A stretch of DNA of 64,000 nucleotides from Entophlyctis helioformis (GCA_025526915.1 JAHLKH010000150.1:1-64000), one strand, 5' to 3'. Positions 32,753 through 45,793 are shown, counted from the stretch's first letter. The notes: generated from the sequence alone by a model not told the origin. A program made the numbers and translations.

Positions 32753-35700
32753 ATGGAAGACCAACTGCAGTTTCTGCTGAAAGAGTACTTTGAGTCGCCC
32801 TCAACGCCGCCCTCTCGCAAGAAGCAGATAGGTGAGTTGAGGCATCCCGACGCCCTCTCTGCGTCACCGCTTCCAGTCAGTCCATGCTGCGTAACCTCGC
32901 CAGCGACACTCTGTGCAGTCTCGGCTCGAGCCTCGTTTGTCACACTGCGCATGCCGCCGCCTTTGAACGGCCCTGCTCTGTCAAGTTGAGCCTCGACTCG
33001 GCGCTGGCCCGACTTGGCACTGCCTGCCATGCTCTATTGCACCATCCAGCCGTTTCAATGGCAGACTTGTTGGCATCGTCGCCATCTGTGCGAGGCGGCT
33101 GACACCCACGCTCCAAACGTTGATGCCACGAATGCACAGAATCTCAGCTCGAGGAGCTCAAACAGCGGCCAGATACTGTGGCAGTGTGCGAGCGGCTGCT
33201 TTCCAATCCCAACGCCACATCGCCGTACACCCATTGGTTCTGCTTGACGGTTTTTGAGGTGCCTCTATGGATCTGTATTGTTTGGGCTGGCCGTGCTGGC
33301 AAGCCGTTACTAACAACCATGCTGGACGCTGTCCTGCATATGCATGCACACGTTTAGGATCTGCTTCCACAATGGCAGTCGCGAGTGTCTGAATCCCTTC
33401 GCAAGAGCATCAGAGAGTTCTTGTGGTCGCTGGTCACATCGTCCCAGCACCGGACCGCGTTTGCGTCGTTTGTATCAACCAAGCTGTACAAGCTCCTTGT
33501 GCTCATCGCCCGCCAAGAGTATCCATCGGAATGGCCAGATTTCTTTGACAGCATTGTTGCCCTCCAGCAACATGACGAAGCATTGTGCCTCAACTTGCTC
33601 AAGATTGCCGTCGAGGAGTTTGCCAATGTGCGCGACCAGGACGCCATCCATGCATCCCGGCGTGCCCATCTGCGCGCCATCATTGAGTCGGAATGCCCGC
33701 GCATCTTTCGTCTTGCAACCCAGGCGCTGTTGCGCGTGTACGATTCGGAGATCATGCACAACGGTCTGCCCTTTGCAGAGACGCAGGACGCTAGCTCTGC
33801 ACTTCCTTCGCCTGGCATTGGAATCGGGCTAATGTCTCCGCTCAAGTTCACCCAGCACCTCGTGTCTTCGCCGGGAACAGACGTCCTGGGATATTCGCCG
33901 TCCAAAGGCCTGCCGCAGCTTCCGTCGCCCGTGTACCGCAATGGTTCTGGCAATTACGAGAGAGATCCGTCTTACGCGATGCACATGACACAGCACGCGC
34001 AACTGAGTGCTGGCGGCACGGCATTGTGCCAGACGGCATTGGACACTATCCACCTTTTGCTCGCGTGGATTCCCCTGGTTGATCCTTTTCCCGTTCAGAT
34101 CGTCGTCAACACACTCCTCAAGTTTGCGCAGCTGAATAACAGCCACGTCTCCGAACTGGGGGCCCGGAGCATCGCATGCCTCAACGAGATCTTGGCTCGC
34201 AAGTACGCACCATCCAGCGTTGCTGATTTCATTGTGTTGCTCATGGGCCATATCTGCGAGCTTCTTCGATTCCTCACAAGCACGCTCGACTCGGACGGCG
34301 AGAAGCTGGCTGTGACTGTCGATGAAGAGTGAGTCGGCATGCGTGTTTCTTTGTGAACGTCTTGGTGTGCACGATGGGCTGCGTGCGTGTGCTGACTTGT
34401 TTAAATGCACGCTGCGACGATACCGCCGCGTGTGTTGTCCTCTAGCTATCGCTCCAAAGTGACAGACCTCGTGTGTCACTTTGTGACGCAGCACTCACAA
34501 AGAGCCGAATCGTTGGCCGGCGACTTTCAGCTTCCCGAGCTCTTGCGTCTATTTTTCGAGTACACGTTTGTGCAGGTATGTGCCTCTATGCTGCGATCGA
34601 GGAGGCCCATGTCGCATTCTGAGCAGCAGGCTGATGCGCGTTGGCTGCATGCACACGCGGCATTTGCACAACAGCAAACGGCTGGGGACTTTTCAGCCTG
34701 CATGCGTGTCTGGGATCAGTTTGTGGAGATTATGGCCGCAACAAACCAAGCCAAGGACGCGTCTCAGGCCGCGCTGTATCTATCCAGGTAGGCTGACAAG
34801 GACTAGTCGTTCTGGTTGTTTTCAGCATACTTGCTTACTTGTCATTTCCATGCACAGATATCAAGGCGGTATTGTTGGACTTGCTAGCCGTTTGATTCAA
34901 CGCATGGAGACGGCAACAAACACAAAGGACTGGGTAGGTTTGCGGATTCATTGCAACCAATTGTATGCGATGTGATGGTGCGCTAATCAGCCACACGTTG
35001 TCATGATAGACGCCGTCGGAAGTCGCCACCGTCGATAAAATGTCACTCGACTTGATGGTATGTCCACCACCTTGGTTGCCCATTCTTCCACGGCGCGTTG
35101 CATCAGCTCATCTCTGCATCCATATGTCCTGGATCGTCAGCCAAGATTGCAGAGCTCTATCCTTCTGACGTCCTCCAACTTTGCTTTGAACTGCTGTCAA
35201 ACGGCGGGATGGCCATTCGCAATGCTTTGGGTCGCAAGTCGATGGCTGCTGAGCAAAGAGGTGTGATTTCTGGAGTCGGTTGGCCGGTTGCCTGTGCTGT
35301 TCACCGACCCGGTGTGGCCAACGAACCTGGATACTGACGCGGACAGCAAACAACGTGTGGGCTGTGGCAGATGTGGAAGCCGTAAAGATTGCATCGTTTG
35401 TATTCGGCCGGATTTCCCATCTATTCACCAAGCAGTTTGAGGCGACGTTTGGCGCTTCGTCTGCTGTTATGGACCAGTTTCTCAGCCTTTCCGAGCTGCT
35501 TCTGGACCACAGGCAGGCCTCCGATCAGCTCCTGTCGCTGTAAGTCGCCTAAAGGTCGTGTCTGGGTTGGCGTGCTTGACTGTCGTGTCTAGATGCTCAT
35601 GACACATTGAATGATCGCAGAGCTGGAAACGTACTTGATACCGTCTCTCTCTATGCCCATTGGCTCATGCTGTTCCACCAAACTGCACAAGCCAACTTTG

Positions 35701-37943
35701 AAGCAGCCGCCAGCTTTGATGCTCTGATCACGCGGCTCTCTTTGATCACGACTCGCTTCTTGACTTTTGATGTAAGCTGGTTGCCTGCAATGTCACTCAC
35801 TCGTTGTCATTGTCAACTGACTCGACGGCCATTTAGAACGATCAAGTTAGAATGGCATCGTCCCGTCTATTGTGCTCTCTCTCCGAAACAGTCCGTCCAG
35901 ACCTACTCAAGCAGCCCGCTGTGCTTCAAGTCCTCTCGGAGATGCACCAAACTGCCCTGACCTTCCCTCAAGATGCCAAGATCAATTTATATCGCTTTGC
36001 CACCAATCTCTTTGTGCTTCCTGTATTGAATGCCAAGACATCCGAGCAGGTAAGGATGGTGCCCATCCTCTCCATCCAGTCTACATTTGTTTTGCCAGTG
36101 CACTTTACTTACTCACATGCACACTGCCAGGAATGGAAATCACGGTCGGATATGTTTGGGCAGTTCATGCAGCCTCTCTTGAGTGCCTATCTCGCTGTCA
36201 TTCAGTCGCAGGATATGGCAGCCAACAGCAATCGGCCCGAGGGTGCGATTTGAACTTGATTGGCTCGCTCAGTTGCCAGCACGATACTGACTTGGTACTG
36301 CACCTTGTTGTTGCTGATCCATGGCATAATGCTGCGCACACGCAGTGCGGCAGCAGATTTCCGCATCCTTGGACGCGCTTTCCGGATGTCTGCTGGCTGT
36401 TCGCTCAGAGAGCACCTTGCCAAAGGAGGTCGTGTTTGCAGCGCTCCGTCCTGAAATTCGGCCGGTCGCGTCCCTGCTCCATTTGTACGGAAATGATGAT
36501 GGTATGACGCTCTGGCCCATGCAATCTTGTGCGCCGGCCATGCCTGCACCAGAAGCTGACATGCTGTTTGCAATTGCCTCTATGCTCAGCTATGCTTTGT
36601 CTTCTGCTGGACCACATTTCTCTGCTTTTCAACGCACTGCGCGCTCAAATGGCGCGCGAGAACATGGACGTGGTCATGGATACCATTGAGCTATTCATGT
36701 CGATGCTCAAGGGCGACGCTCTTGTCGCCCATCTGCGCCGTCCAACTGGCTCGGCCGTTGTCGAACGCGCCATTGGATTTCTCTCGGCGGCAATCGACCA
36801 TCCATACAAGGGATTCTCTCAGATCCTCCCGCAAGTCATTGCATTCTGCGTTGGCGAAATCTACCCGCGATGCATTGCTGGAACTGTAAGCCAAAGAGCC
36901 AATTGCCGCAATGCACATCCTGCAGTTACGATGCTAGCTGCACGTTGCGAGTGGCATCACTGACGAATCCTGCCAACTGGCGTCACGTCACGTCTTGGTT
37001 GGTGTGCACCTTGCATATCATGGTACGGACAAACAATCCAACAGGACAAGGCCTTTGATGGAATCCGGCCTCTGTTCTTTGATATGCTGTACAAGCTGCT
37101 CTTGAACCACTGGCGTCACTTTTTCGGGACACGTGTTGGTGCAATGGTGGGCCGAGAGCAGTCAGAGTCTCGCAACGAGGCCGAGTTCTCTGCAATCATC
37201 CAGGTATGCACGGGCTGTCTGCGTGGCATTGTTGTGGTTCGTGCGACGGTGGCGCTGATGTCTGCAAAACGCCGCCAGATCTTTGTCTCGAGCTTCCAAG
37301 GACAGGATGTAGAGATCTTCAAGCAAAACATGACGCTGCTTACCCAGCTCAATGACAAGTGCAGACTGTTTCACAAGGTTAGTGCGGATCCGGCATCTTG
37401 CCCAGCCTCTGTGCCCTCTTCTGGGAGCCTCGTTCTCTCTGTGCTGATAGCAGTTATGGCAGTCATACTTCCAAGACCATCTGGCGGTTCCTATCGTCGA
37501 CCTGCTGTTTGATATTCTCTTGCAAAGGTCGCACGATTTCCTGAGAGACGATATTGTCGACTTTGTCAGCCGCATCATGGTTGCAAACATGGATCTGCTG
37601 CAGACAAGGGTAAGCTGTGGTGGATTGCGATTTATAGTCGCTGTTTCTGACGCTTGACTCTTGGAATGACTGTAGATTGCGCCGCAGTTTTTGTCGCGTC
37701 GCTGCCAGCCATTTCCAAAGCAGTACCAGGACGCCATGGCGCCCATTTCTTTGCCATCAAAGTGAGATTCCTACCACAGCATGTCCCGGCCAACAAGCCC
37801 AGGCTACCGATCTGGCAACCAGATGACTGACATGCATATGTTTTCACTCTGTCTTGGTGATGTAGGACATAGAGTCGTGCAAGGAGGCTATTCAGGAGCT
37901 GCTTCGTGACTACGCATATGTAGAAGCCATTCGGGCCACATAA
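32753..37943 (+). CDS. XPO6: Exportin-6-like karyopherin (XPO6)
   Basis: Exportin-6 is a Ran-dependent karyopherin that removes actin-profilin from the nucleus. The N-terminus (MEDQLQFLLKEYFESPS) leads to HWFCLTVFE, then to FASFVSTKLYKLLVLIARQE and YPSEWPDFFDSIVALQ. This parallels the YSLTVFE...RNKLCKVIVDIGRQDWPMFYHDFF stretch of XPO6. The long HEAT-repeat body continues with AGGTALCQTALDTIHLLLAW, LGARSIACLNEILARKYAPS, a block with REYVLD-free low-complexity linkers, and EAIQELLRDYAYVEAIRAT at the C-terminus, stop at 37941-37943. A Ser/Pro-rich insert (SALPSPGIGIGLMSPLKF region) resembles the variable loop of XPO6. Many short introns divide the gene. Other exportins such as CRM1 or exportin-T lack this N-terminal pattern. 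Exact exon joins after 35500 are approximate. Confidence 0.78.
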
Positions 37944-38305
37944 AAGTACTTTGTCAATTCTGATATTGCGCCTTCAAGTAGAACAGCAGGATGAGCCATA
38001 TCAACGCGCTCACGGTGGGGGAGTGCACTGAGGGGTTCCAGACGGCATGTCTTGCCAGGGTCGATCGCTTCTGGGTCAGCAGTGTCTGCTTGTCTGCCAA
38101 ACCGCCCACTCGCTGCATCTCTACAAGCGGCGATGGAATGGCTGGCACATACCTTCGAGAGCCGCCCATCTCAGCCGTTGGACCGATGCAACGCTGCTTT
38201 GGAGCAGCGGCAAGATCCGCCCAGATGGATGCATTTGGAATTCACAATGTCAAGTACAAAACCGCCATTGAATGGGCGATGCGTTTTAATCCACAACCGG
38301 TCAAC
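37944..38305. other. Intergenic region upstream of the Crh-type gene
   Basis: The frame of the downstream gene stays open upstream to about 37991, but the signal peptide begins at ATG 38306, which argues that this stretch is promoter and 5' UTR. No other gene was recognised. Confidence 0.45.
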
Positions 38306-39583
38306 ATGCATGGACATATGAGCATCGCGCTCTTGGCGATTGCTGCTGCTTTCGCAGGAGTTTGGGCAGCACCAGAAGAGACGGGCAACTGCCAAAGCGG
38401 CCGCTACTTTTTCAACGCAACGAGCAGGCTGTATGGTAGCTGGGCAGAGACAGTGCCCGACGTGACGCAATACGACTTTGTGACCGATTATGGCTTTTCA
38501 AATGTCAAGGTGCGACACATGTCTGCATTGGATGATGTACGCATACAAGAGACCGTCCAAAGAGTTGCTTCATGGCCCGTTTGGATCGCAGACAAGAACG
38601 AATGGGCTGCTCGGTCTCCGACTAACACGATAGATCTCGCTTGCACACAGCAAACACAACATGGCCTTGCCCTCTCCCTGACATCAAACGAAGCTGGCCA
38701 GACTGCCTCGGGGGCACGCGTGTCCTCGACAAGGTACGGCGCATCGTCTATCGGAGAATTTCTCTGCAAACGCGTGCCAGATGTTGCATCAGTGGCAGTT
38801 TGATCAATGATGCTCATTGCGACGCGACTCACACCTCGCTCGTGATGCATGTCTGCCAAGCACAGATACATGCTGTATGGCAAGGTGACTGTCCGAATGG
38901 CAGCCATTCCCGTGCGCGGTGCTGTAACGACTTTTATCACTATGTCCAGGCGCGAAGACGAGATCGACTGGGAGTTTCTTGGTTCAGACAGCAGCCGAGC
39001 GCAAACAAACGTGTTCTTCAAGGGTATTCCAGAGTACAATGTTCATGCTGCGACAGTGGATGTGGGTCGCGACGGCATCGCAGCCATGCACGACTACACG
39101 GTGGATTGGCGCAAGAGTCGCATCACTTGGTCTATTGATGGACGCGTTGTTCGCACCTTTTCAAAGGACGACCCCGACGCCCAGTCACCCATGACGCCAA
39201 AGGGCGAACGGTGGTTCCCGTCAACAGCTGCACAGGTGCAGTTGGCTGTTTGGGACGGTGGATCAAACGCATGGGCAGGTGGTCCCATGCCATGGACGGG
39301 GCAGGGCCAGAAGGTTTCCGCACATTTCGAGTACATGGACATTCAATGCTACGACGACGCCGACCGGCCCGTTCCACTCTGGCCACCAGGTACGCTTGCA
39401 AGCGTTCATGGCCGGACAGATGACGCGAGTTTGGCGGCCCTGCTGCAATATGGACATGCTTCGAGCAACGAGCCTCGAGTCGCGACGCCAGCCATGTCGA
39501 GTGCACTCCCTGCAACAGCGTTTGTGTCCACGATGCTCACGTCCGTCTTTGCCACTGTGCTTGCTCTTTGTCTGGTGGCATAA
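38306..39583 (+). CDS. GPI-anchored Crh-type GH16 chitin-glucan transglycosylase
   Basis: Crh enzymes act outside the plasma membrane and link chitin to beta-glucan in fungal walls. The start MHGHMSIALLAIAAAFAGVW is a signal peptide with probable cleavage after VWA. Exon 1 then has GNCQSGRYFFNATSRLYGSW. Two introns follow: one near 38510-38580, and one that starts at about 38734 and ends at about 38862, joining ARVSSTR in phase to YMLYGKVTVRMAAIP. The catalytic GH16 motif is DEIDWEFLG (nucleophile and acid/base glutamates in DEIDxE), preceded by TTFITMSRRE. The WRKSRITWSIDGRVVRTF strand and GSNAWAGGPMPW are typical of the family. The last hydrophobic residues (SVFATVLALCLVA) are a GPI-attachment signal after a Ser/Ala-rich spacer. 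Confidence 0.88.
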
Positions 39584-39697
39584 TGTGCCAGCGTTTCCAC
39601 ACCCATTGCAACTATAAAACAGAAGGGGGGAAAACATAGGATCAAATTCATGGACAGGAGCAAAGGCATGGACAGGAACGCAGATGTACGCGCCGGA

Positions 39698-41804
39698 TCA
39701 AAGCTGGCGATCAAGGCTTTGCAGCAGGGTCATGCCGTCATGGGCATCGACGTCGCCAGAGGCAGCCGTTGCCAGATTATCTACAGCAGGCGGCATTGCG
39801 GCATCGGCTGAAACAAGATGCTGTGATTGTGGTGCGGACAGGTCAAACGCGGCATGGCCTGCCAAAGGAGCATGTGTATCATCTGTCGAATGTGCCCCAG
39901 CAGCGGTCGATGATGCCTCAAAGGGAAGGCACCAGTTGCGATGAAGCGACCATCCAGAGCGTTGGCAGGATTTGCTGTACACAAAAGTGGAGAATGTTAG
40001 AAACCACAAACGCACTCCTTGCGGTCGTGACAGGCAAGGGAACATCAAGGGGAAAAGTGCCAGTGACGACATGCCTGCAGTATGTCACACGACGACAGCG
40101 CGAGCACTTGGAAAACTCGTGTCTGTGCGACTCCATCTTGCCGCAACGCAAATGGCCACAACGGCGAAGACTCTTTGGCTGCCCGTCGCGCTTGAAGCAG
40201 TTGCGCATGCATACAGTGGCCCATTTGCGCAGCTCCATGGGGACATGCAAGCTCGTCAATCGCTCAATCAGAGAGTAGACATTGGTGCCGTATGTCGTGT
40301 GCAACGCCTGGCGGATGTCGTGGTACTTTGAGACGTAAGCGATGAGTTTGGTTGCGAGGAGCAGGTCCTCTGAGCGGAAATCAGGCCCAAGCATGGCAGA
40401 CATGGCTGCCAGTGCCACGTCCTGGTCCAAAGACATGGGTCGTTGGTCCTGTCTGGGAGGCATCACGGGCTGTTGTTGGAGAGCTCGATTCGTTGCAGTC
40501 AAGAGATCCATGGGCTCGGCGGCTGGAGCAGCAATGGCGTTTCCGGCTGCAAGTGGCTGGATGGTTGGAAAGAGAGGCTGAAGCCCTTGGATCTGCTGCT
40601 GCTGCTGCTGCTGCTGTTGGTGCTGCTGCTGTTGGTGGAATCGCTGGTCGACACCGAGCATCGGGAATCCTTGTGCATTCAGCGGGAGACGGGCGTGGAC
40701 GCCGAGGGCAACAGTCGCAGTGGCAGTGCCTGCGTCAACAGCAAAAAAGTCGGTGGCAGCCGTGGCAGCACGAGCGTCATGTTCATGCACTGGACTGTGT
40801 GGCTGCTGGGCGATCGGAGCGGCACCTATTGTGGCCGATGTTAAGTCGGGCCTGGTGTCCATGGAAACGCCAGACAGCTCAAACCCTTCAGCGTCGGCCA
40901 GAGGGTGGGCGTGCGGGGGTGACTGAAGGTGCGTCTGCCGGTCCATGCTCCACTCTGCGCCGGGGTCCATGCCCATGTCTTGGGCAGCAAGTGTGCTGCT
41001 GCCTGTGTCGCCACTGTCGCCCCGAGCATGAGCCACCGTGGGCCACGATGTCTCAGGCTCGCGGTGCTGGCTTTGACGTGTTTCATGAGTGTGCGTATGG
41101 GCAGCGAGATAAACGGACTCGAGTGCCGCCGAAGGGCTCTGCTGCGGGTGCTGCTGCTGCTGTTGTTCGTCTTGGTGCTGCGGGTGGTTGTACGGCTGGT
41201 GCTGCTGAGCCTCTCTGTCACGGCCCGTGTATGCAGCAGGTGCTGCAGCCAGCCTGCTGGCGTCGTCGTCTGCATGGGCGGTGCGGTGAGACACGGACGC
41301 TTGAACGGGGTCAGATGGCATCGCCAGCGTCGGAGGCCGCAGAGTGCGGTCGACGGAGGCGGCGGCCGTCTGCAGCAGAGGCAGCAGCGCTGGCACCACA
41401 CCGGCATCCACCAGCCGGAAGCGCAGCGCCATGGAGCCGCGGACGGCCAGGTTGCTGAGACAAGCCAAGGCCGCCGAGTACGACAGCCGAGCCAGATGGT
41501 CGGCCTGGGCGGCGTTCCGCAGAGGCTGTCCGGTCGGATCCTGGGCGGCATGCTGGTGCTTTGGCAGCTGCCTCGGAGCCAGCCGGACGAGAATGCGCAC
41601 CAACAGCTCGATCGCCCCGTCGGCAGAGAGCATGGCAGCCGTGCGGGTGGTGGACAGCGACGTCATGTACGACAGGTTGAGCAGCGAGTTGGCCAGCGCC
41701 TTTGGGTCGGTTGTTGTGAGCGCTCGCTTGTCGTACATGGTCGGAGTGATGATGACGGCCGCCTGCTGCGAAAAGACATCGGCGAAGTTGGACTGTCGGA
41801 CCAT
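39698..41804 (-). CDS. MUB1: MYND-finger protein MUB1/samB
   Basis: MUB1 is an adaptor for the Ubr2 ubiquitin ligase that controls Rpn4 turnover; samB is its filamentous-fungus homolog. The start MVRQSNFADVFSQQAAVIIT leads into an armadillo-like part (LLNLSYMTSLSTTRTAAMLS, SAALACLSNLAVRGSMALRF). A long disordered region follows with polyglutamine from CTG/CAG repeats (about 40592-40636). Then comes the conserved LLLATKLIAYVSKYHDIRQA and KWATVCMRNCFKRD. The MYND finger spans an intron (about 39990-40080): CGHLRCGKMESHRHEFSKCS and CRRVTYC on one side, SKSCQRSGWSLHRNWC on the other. All Cys/His ligands are present. The gene converges on the Crh gene and is divergent from the V-ATPase gene, with a dispersed repeat between them. 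Confidence 0.87.
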
Positions 41805-42000
41805 GGTGTTCTCTAGAGTGCTCTGGTGTAGTTGTGTATGCTGCCTGTGCTGGTGGAGCGGCTGACGGTGCTGTCGGTGTTGTCGGTGCTGCGGTGCTGT
41901 CGGTGTTGTTGATGTCGATGAGTGAAGGAGGCGAAACCCCTTGAGGATCGGCCGTTGATTGGATGGATCCTGTGCCTGAGAATATGCTGCTGATTGGCCC

Positions 42001-42155
42001 GCCATCCAGTCACGTGGTACAGACGTGACCCGCGATTCACTGAATGATTTCCGACATCGACAATCTGACCCCGATCTACCTAAACACTCACAGGCTTGTA
42101 GGTGGCATGCTCGCAGATACACATCATCCACTGGCCGTTCGTGCTGGCTGCTAAC
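42001..42155 (-). repeat. Dispersed promoter-associated repeat, copy B
   Basis: Minus-strand reading: GTTAGCAGCCAGCA, GGCCAGTGG, TGTATCTGCGAGCATGCCAC, GGTAGATCGGG, GATGTCGGAAATCATT and GGGTCACGTC...CACGTGACTGGATGGC. It aligns over nearly its whole length with copy D at 60396. The GTTAG end faces the V-ATPase start codon, 140 bp away. Confidence 0.8.
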
Positions 42156-42295
42156 TCGCTGGTGCTGGCATGCCATGCTGGCCAAAAGATCAAAACAAAG
42201 GTTTGTTGTTCTGGCTCGCTTTGAGGCTCAGCGGGGCGGAACTGGCCGCAGCACTGACACAAGCATCTGGCTCGTGTCTGCCAGCACAGGCATCC

Positions 42296-44105
42296 ATGGA
42301 GGCGCTCTTCTTCAACATCGAGGACGGCTTCCTCGAGGGCATTGTCCGCGGCTACAAGGGCGGCATCTTGACGACCACAAACTACGTCAACCTTTCGCAG
42401 TGCGAGACTCTGGACGGTGAGCCAGCCGCGCTGACGAGCTGTCGTGGTGCCCTTCTCGCACATGCAGTGCCATGTCTGGCATCGTGTTCAACGTATGCTG
42501 TTGTGGCTGACCTCGGCCCGCTCTCCTGCTTACTCGGCTGCTGCCGCCGTTGCCTCGTCTCGTGGCCGTCGGTCGCTTTCGTTTGTGAATGTGGCATGGT
42601 CGACGCATCTGGCATGGCGACTTGGCCGTCTGTCTGTCTGTCTGCCTGTCTGCCTGACGGCTTTATTGTCTGCCTCCTCCTTCGCAACGGTCACAACTTG
42701 GTCGCCTACGGCCCATGCTCTACCCTCCAGACTTGAAGCTGCAGCTATCAGCAACAGACTACGGCAACTTCCTGCAGAACGAACCGTCGCCTCTGGCCAC
42801 AACCACAATTGCCGAAAAGGCACGCGAGAAGCTCGTCGCCGAATTCAACTACATCAGAACCAATGCAAACAGACCGCTTGCCACGTTTCTTGACTACATC
42901 ACGTAAGGCTGGCATGTTTGCCGCACCCTTGGCGTCCATCTTACATATACTCGATTCACTCCCACTGACCCCACACTTCGCGTTGTCGCCCAACGCTCAT
43001 CCCGCGTCTGGACCCCAGATATGCATACATGATTGACAATGTCATTCTCCTCATCACGGGAACCCTGCATGAGCGCGACACGCTTGAGCTGCTTGATCGC
43101 TGCCACCCTCTCGGCATGTTCGACTCGATCGGAGCGCTTTGTGTTGCCACGAACGTAGCAGAGCTTTACAACACGGTGCTTGTGGACTCGCCTATTGGTA
43201 CGCGTTGCAAGACTCTGTTGGCTGTCATGTGCCGCAATCGCCAACGATCAATTGCCCCAATTGTCCAGTTCTCCAAAACGTTGTGCATCCTTACTGACGC
43301 TCATTCGTTGGCCCGTGCGTGTTGACCGCAGCCCCCTATTTCGAAAAGTGTCTCTCTGCTCACGATCTGGACGAGATGAACATTGAGATTATCCGAAACA
43401 CGCTTTACAAGGCATACCTTGAGGACTTTTACGACTACTGCCAGAGTCTTGGCGAGCCCACTGCCGATATCATGGGCGAGATTCTCCAGGTCTGTCGCTA
43501 ATGGCCGCCAGTGCTGTTTGATAATCCCGCCATATTCAACCTTGTTTCCATGTCTCTACCATCCGCCATGCCCATGCATATCTAGTTTGAGGCAGACCGT
43601 CGTGTAATCAACATCACCATCAACTCTTTCAACACAGAGCTGACCAAGGATGACCGCGCAAAGCTTTTCCCGAGCATTGGCAAGCTGTTCCCTGACGGTG
43701 TGATGCGTCTGGCGCGTGCTGATGACGTTGACCAAGTGCGACTGACTGTTGAAGGATACGGGGTATGTTGTCCGTTGCCCATGTCGTGAATCGCCCGAGC
43801 GCTGGCTTGGTCGTGTCCGCGACGATGCTGGTTATCGTTGCTGACAGAGCTGCTCAACTGCTTGGCTACAGGAATACCGTGCCTTCTTTGATCTTCCCGT
43901 CGGATCGGATCGCTCGCTGGAAGACAAGTTCTTCGAGTACGAGGTCTACCTCAACAAGCGCGCGTTTAACCAGCAGTTCCACTACGGAGTCTTCTTTTGC
44001 TACCTCAAGCTGAAGGAGCAGGAGATTCGCAACATTGTTTGGATTGCCGAGTGCATTGCACAGCAGCAGAAGGAGCGCATCAACAACTACATTCCCATTT
44101 TCTAG
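42296..44105 (+). CDS. VMA6: V-type ATPase V0 subunit d
   Basis: Subunit d couples the V1 central stalk to the membrane rotor of the vacuolar proton pump. The start [20 protein letters not shown] plus [20 protein letters not shown] is the family N-terminus. Further exons give [112 protein letters not shown] and [12 protein letters not shown]. The end is [20 protein letters not shown] followed by YIPIF, the expected C-terminus. Five or six short introns were placed from these joins. No frameshift was seen. A dispersed repeat (42001-42155) lies in its promoter. Confidence 0.95.
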
Positions 44106-44235
44106 TGGTGGTCGGCACTTGGAACGGCCACTCATGGAACGCTCTGTATGGAAGTCGGAGCACGATTCTCGTTTCACGCATTAAACAATGCCAACATTGC
44201 CTTTACTGCCACTCTCCATACCGATGCAGTCCTGT

Positions 44236-45668
44236 TCAAATGCGCTTGCGGCGGCTCATCAGAAACTCAAACACGGACATGACTGCATACTTCCGATTCT
44301 CGGCTTCTTGAAAAGCAATCGACCGATCCTCATTGTAAAAGACCTGTCAAAGAGTTCGCTGAGGGTTAGCACACAGATACATACATGCAACTACGATGCT
44401 GGTCTACACACTTCATCGTCGACCTCTTCGGCTTTGCGCGGCAAGCAGTGCATAAACTTCCATCCAGGCTTTGCGCCGCCTTGCTTTGCAAGTTTCTCGG
44501 TAACCTGTGCAAAGAGCCTGCATGTCAGTAGATGCAGAGAGAGAGAGACGCTGGACTGCATGGTAATGTTGCTGCGAATCGATCCGGAACAAACCTGGAA
44601 CCCGTTAAAGTCCTTGAGTCGAGTCGCCTTCTCGCCCTCCTGTCCCATGGACACCCATGTGTCTGTCACAATCACATCCGCGTCCTTGACTGCATCGCGA
44701 GGGTTATCAAAAAGCTCGATGCGTCCGAGATCAAATGCAGGATGCGACTGTTGTGCTGCGCCGGTGCGAGAGTTGGTTTTGGCATGGGCAAGCACGTCCG
44801 GGGCGATGTTGTATCCGCGAGGACAGGCAACAGACACGTCGATGCCCAGTCTCGGGTAGCTGACTAGCATGGAGTTGAGGATGTTGTTCGCATCGCCAAT
44901 CCAAGCAACCCGCAGTCCCGACAGAGGCACAAGGGGAGCTTGATCGATGCCACCGCTCATGCCACCTCGTTGCAGTGCATCAGGCACAAACACCTCGTAG
45001 AGCGTCGTCAGATCGGCCAAAATCTGCAGAGGATGGAACTTGTCACTCAGGGCGTTGATGACGGGGACTGCCGAGTGTCTTGCAAACTCCTGTGTGTGGT
45101 GTTTGCATGCGCCGTAAGGTGCAGCACATTGGTTAGTGCCTGCGGATCATGGCTCATAGCTTGGCTCACACGATCCAGTTCGGCACGTGTATGACGCGCC
45201 ATGCACGTGCGTGCGAATCCATCCAGCCTGCTGTTGCCATCGCCGTGGCCGCATGCCATTCAGCGGCTGCAGGCACGGGCTGCGACTCACCTCAATGTCG
45301 CTGTGTGGGCCGACGCGGGCGAGCAAGAGGTCGACCATGGAGCTGACAACCCGCGCAGTGTCTCGCACAGGCTCGCCAGCACCAAGCTGGATGTCCTCTT
45401 TGCCAAGAAACAGAGCATGTCCGCCGTAGTAGGCCCAGCCCACTTCGGACGAGACTCTGGTGCGAGTGCTTCGCTTGGAAAAGACCATCGCCAAGGTCTT
45501 GTTCTGGAACGATGGCGGGGTCGCATATGCTGCTGCGCTGGGATGCCCAACTCCATGCTTGACGACGTGCTTTAGCTCGAGCGAGCGCTTCACCAGACCC
45601 CGTATCTCGCTCGATGTGTAGTCTCGGAGCGTCACAAGGTGTCTCATCTGGCCGGCATGGCATGCCAT
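44236..45668 (-). CDS. ARG3: Ornithine carbamoyltransferase
   Basis: OTCase condenses ornithine and carbamoyl phosphate to citrulline in arginine synthesis. The start reads MACHAGQMRHLVTLRDYTSS. The carbamoyl-phosphate site is FSKRSTRTRVSSE (STRTR). Further motifs are GGHALFLGKEDIQLGAGEPV, PVINALSDKFHPLQILADL, RVAWIGDANNILNSMLVSYP, the ornithine-binding VIVTDTWVSMGQEGEK, and MHCLPRKAEEVDDEV (HCLPR). The last exon is FYNEDRSIAFQEAENRKYAV and ends SRRKRI. Introns lie at about 45080-45293, 44517-44590 and 44345-44402. Only about eight residues precede the conserved HLVTLRDY, so there is no clear mitochondrial presequence; a cytosolic enzyme or a missed upstream exon are both possible. Copy C of the dispersed repeat begins 10 bp upstream of the start. 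Confidence 0.94.
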
Positions 45669-45677
45669 GGTCAAAGA

Positions 45678-45793
45678 GTCAGCAGCCAGCAGGGGCGGCC
45701 AGTGGACAGTGTACATCTGCGACCATGTCACCTCTCGGGTTATGAGGGCTGTGGTAGATCGGGATAATCGCCGATGGGATGAATCGATGTTGG
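45678..45793 (+). repeat. Dispersed promoter-associated repeat, copy C (short)
   Basis: GTCAGCAGCCAGCA, GGCCAGTGG, TGTACATCTGCGACCATGTCAC, GGTAGATCGGGATAATCGCC and GAATCGATGTTGG match copies B and D. The distal CACGTG part is not recognisable. The GTCAG end is 10 bp upstream of the OTCase start codon (minus strand). Confidence 0.75.

Noticed and set aside
40352..41458. Long plus-strand open frame of about 368 codons
   Set aside because: It lies opposite MUB1 coding sequence with CAG/GCN-rich composition and shows no family motif. It is an antisense shadow.
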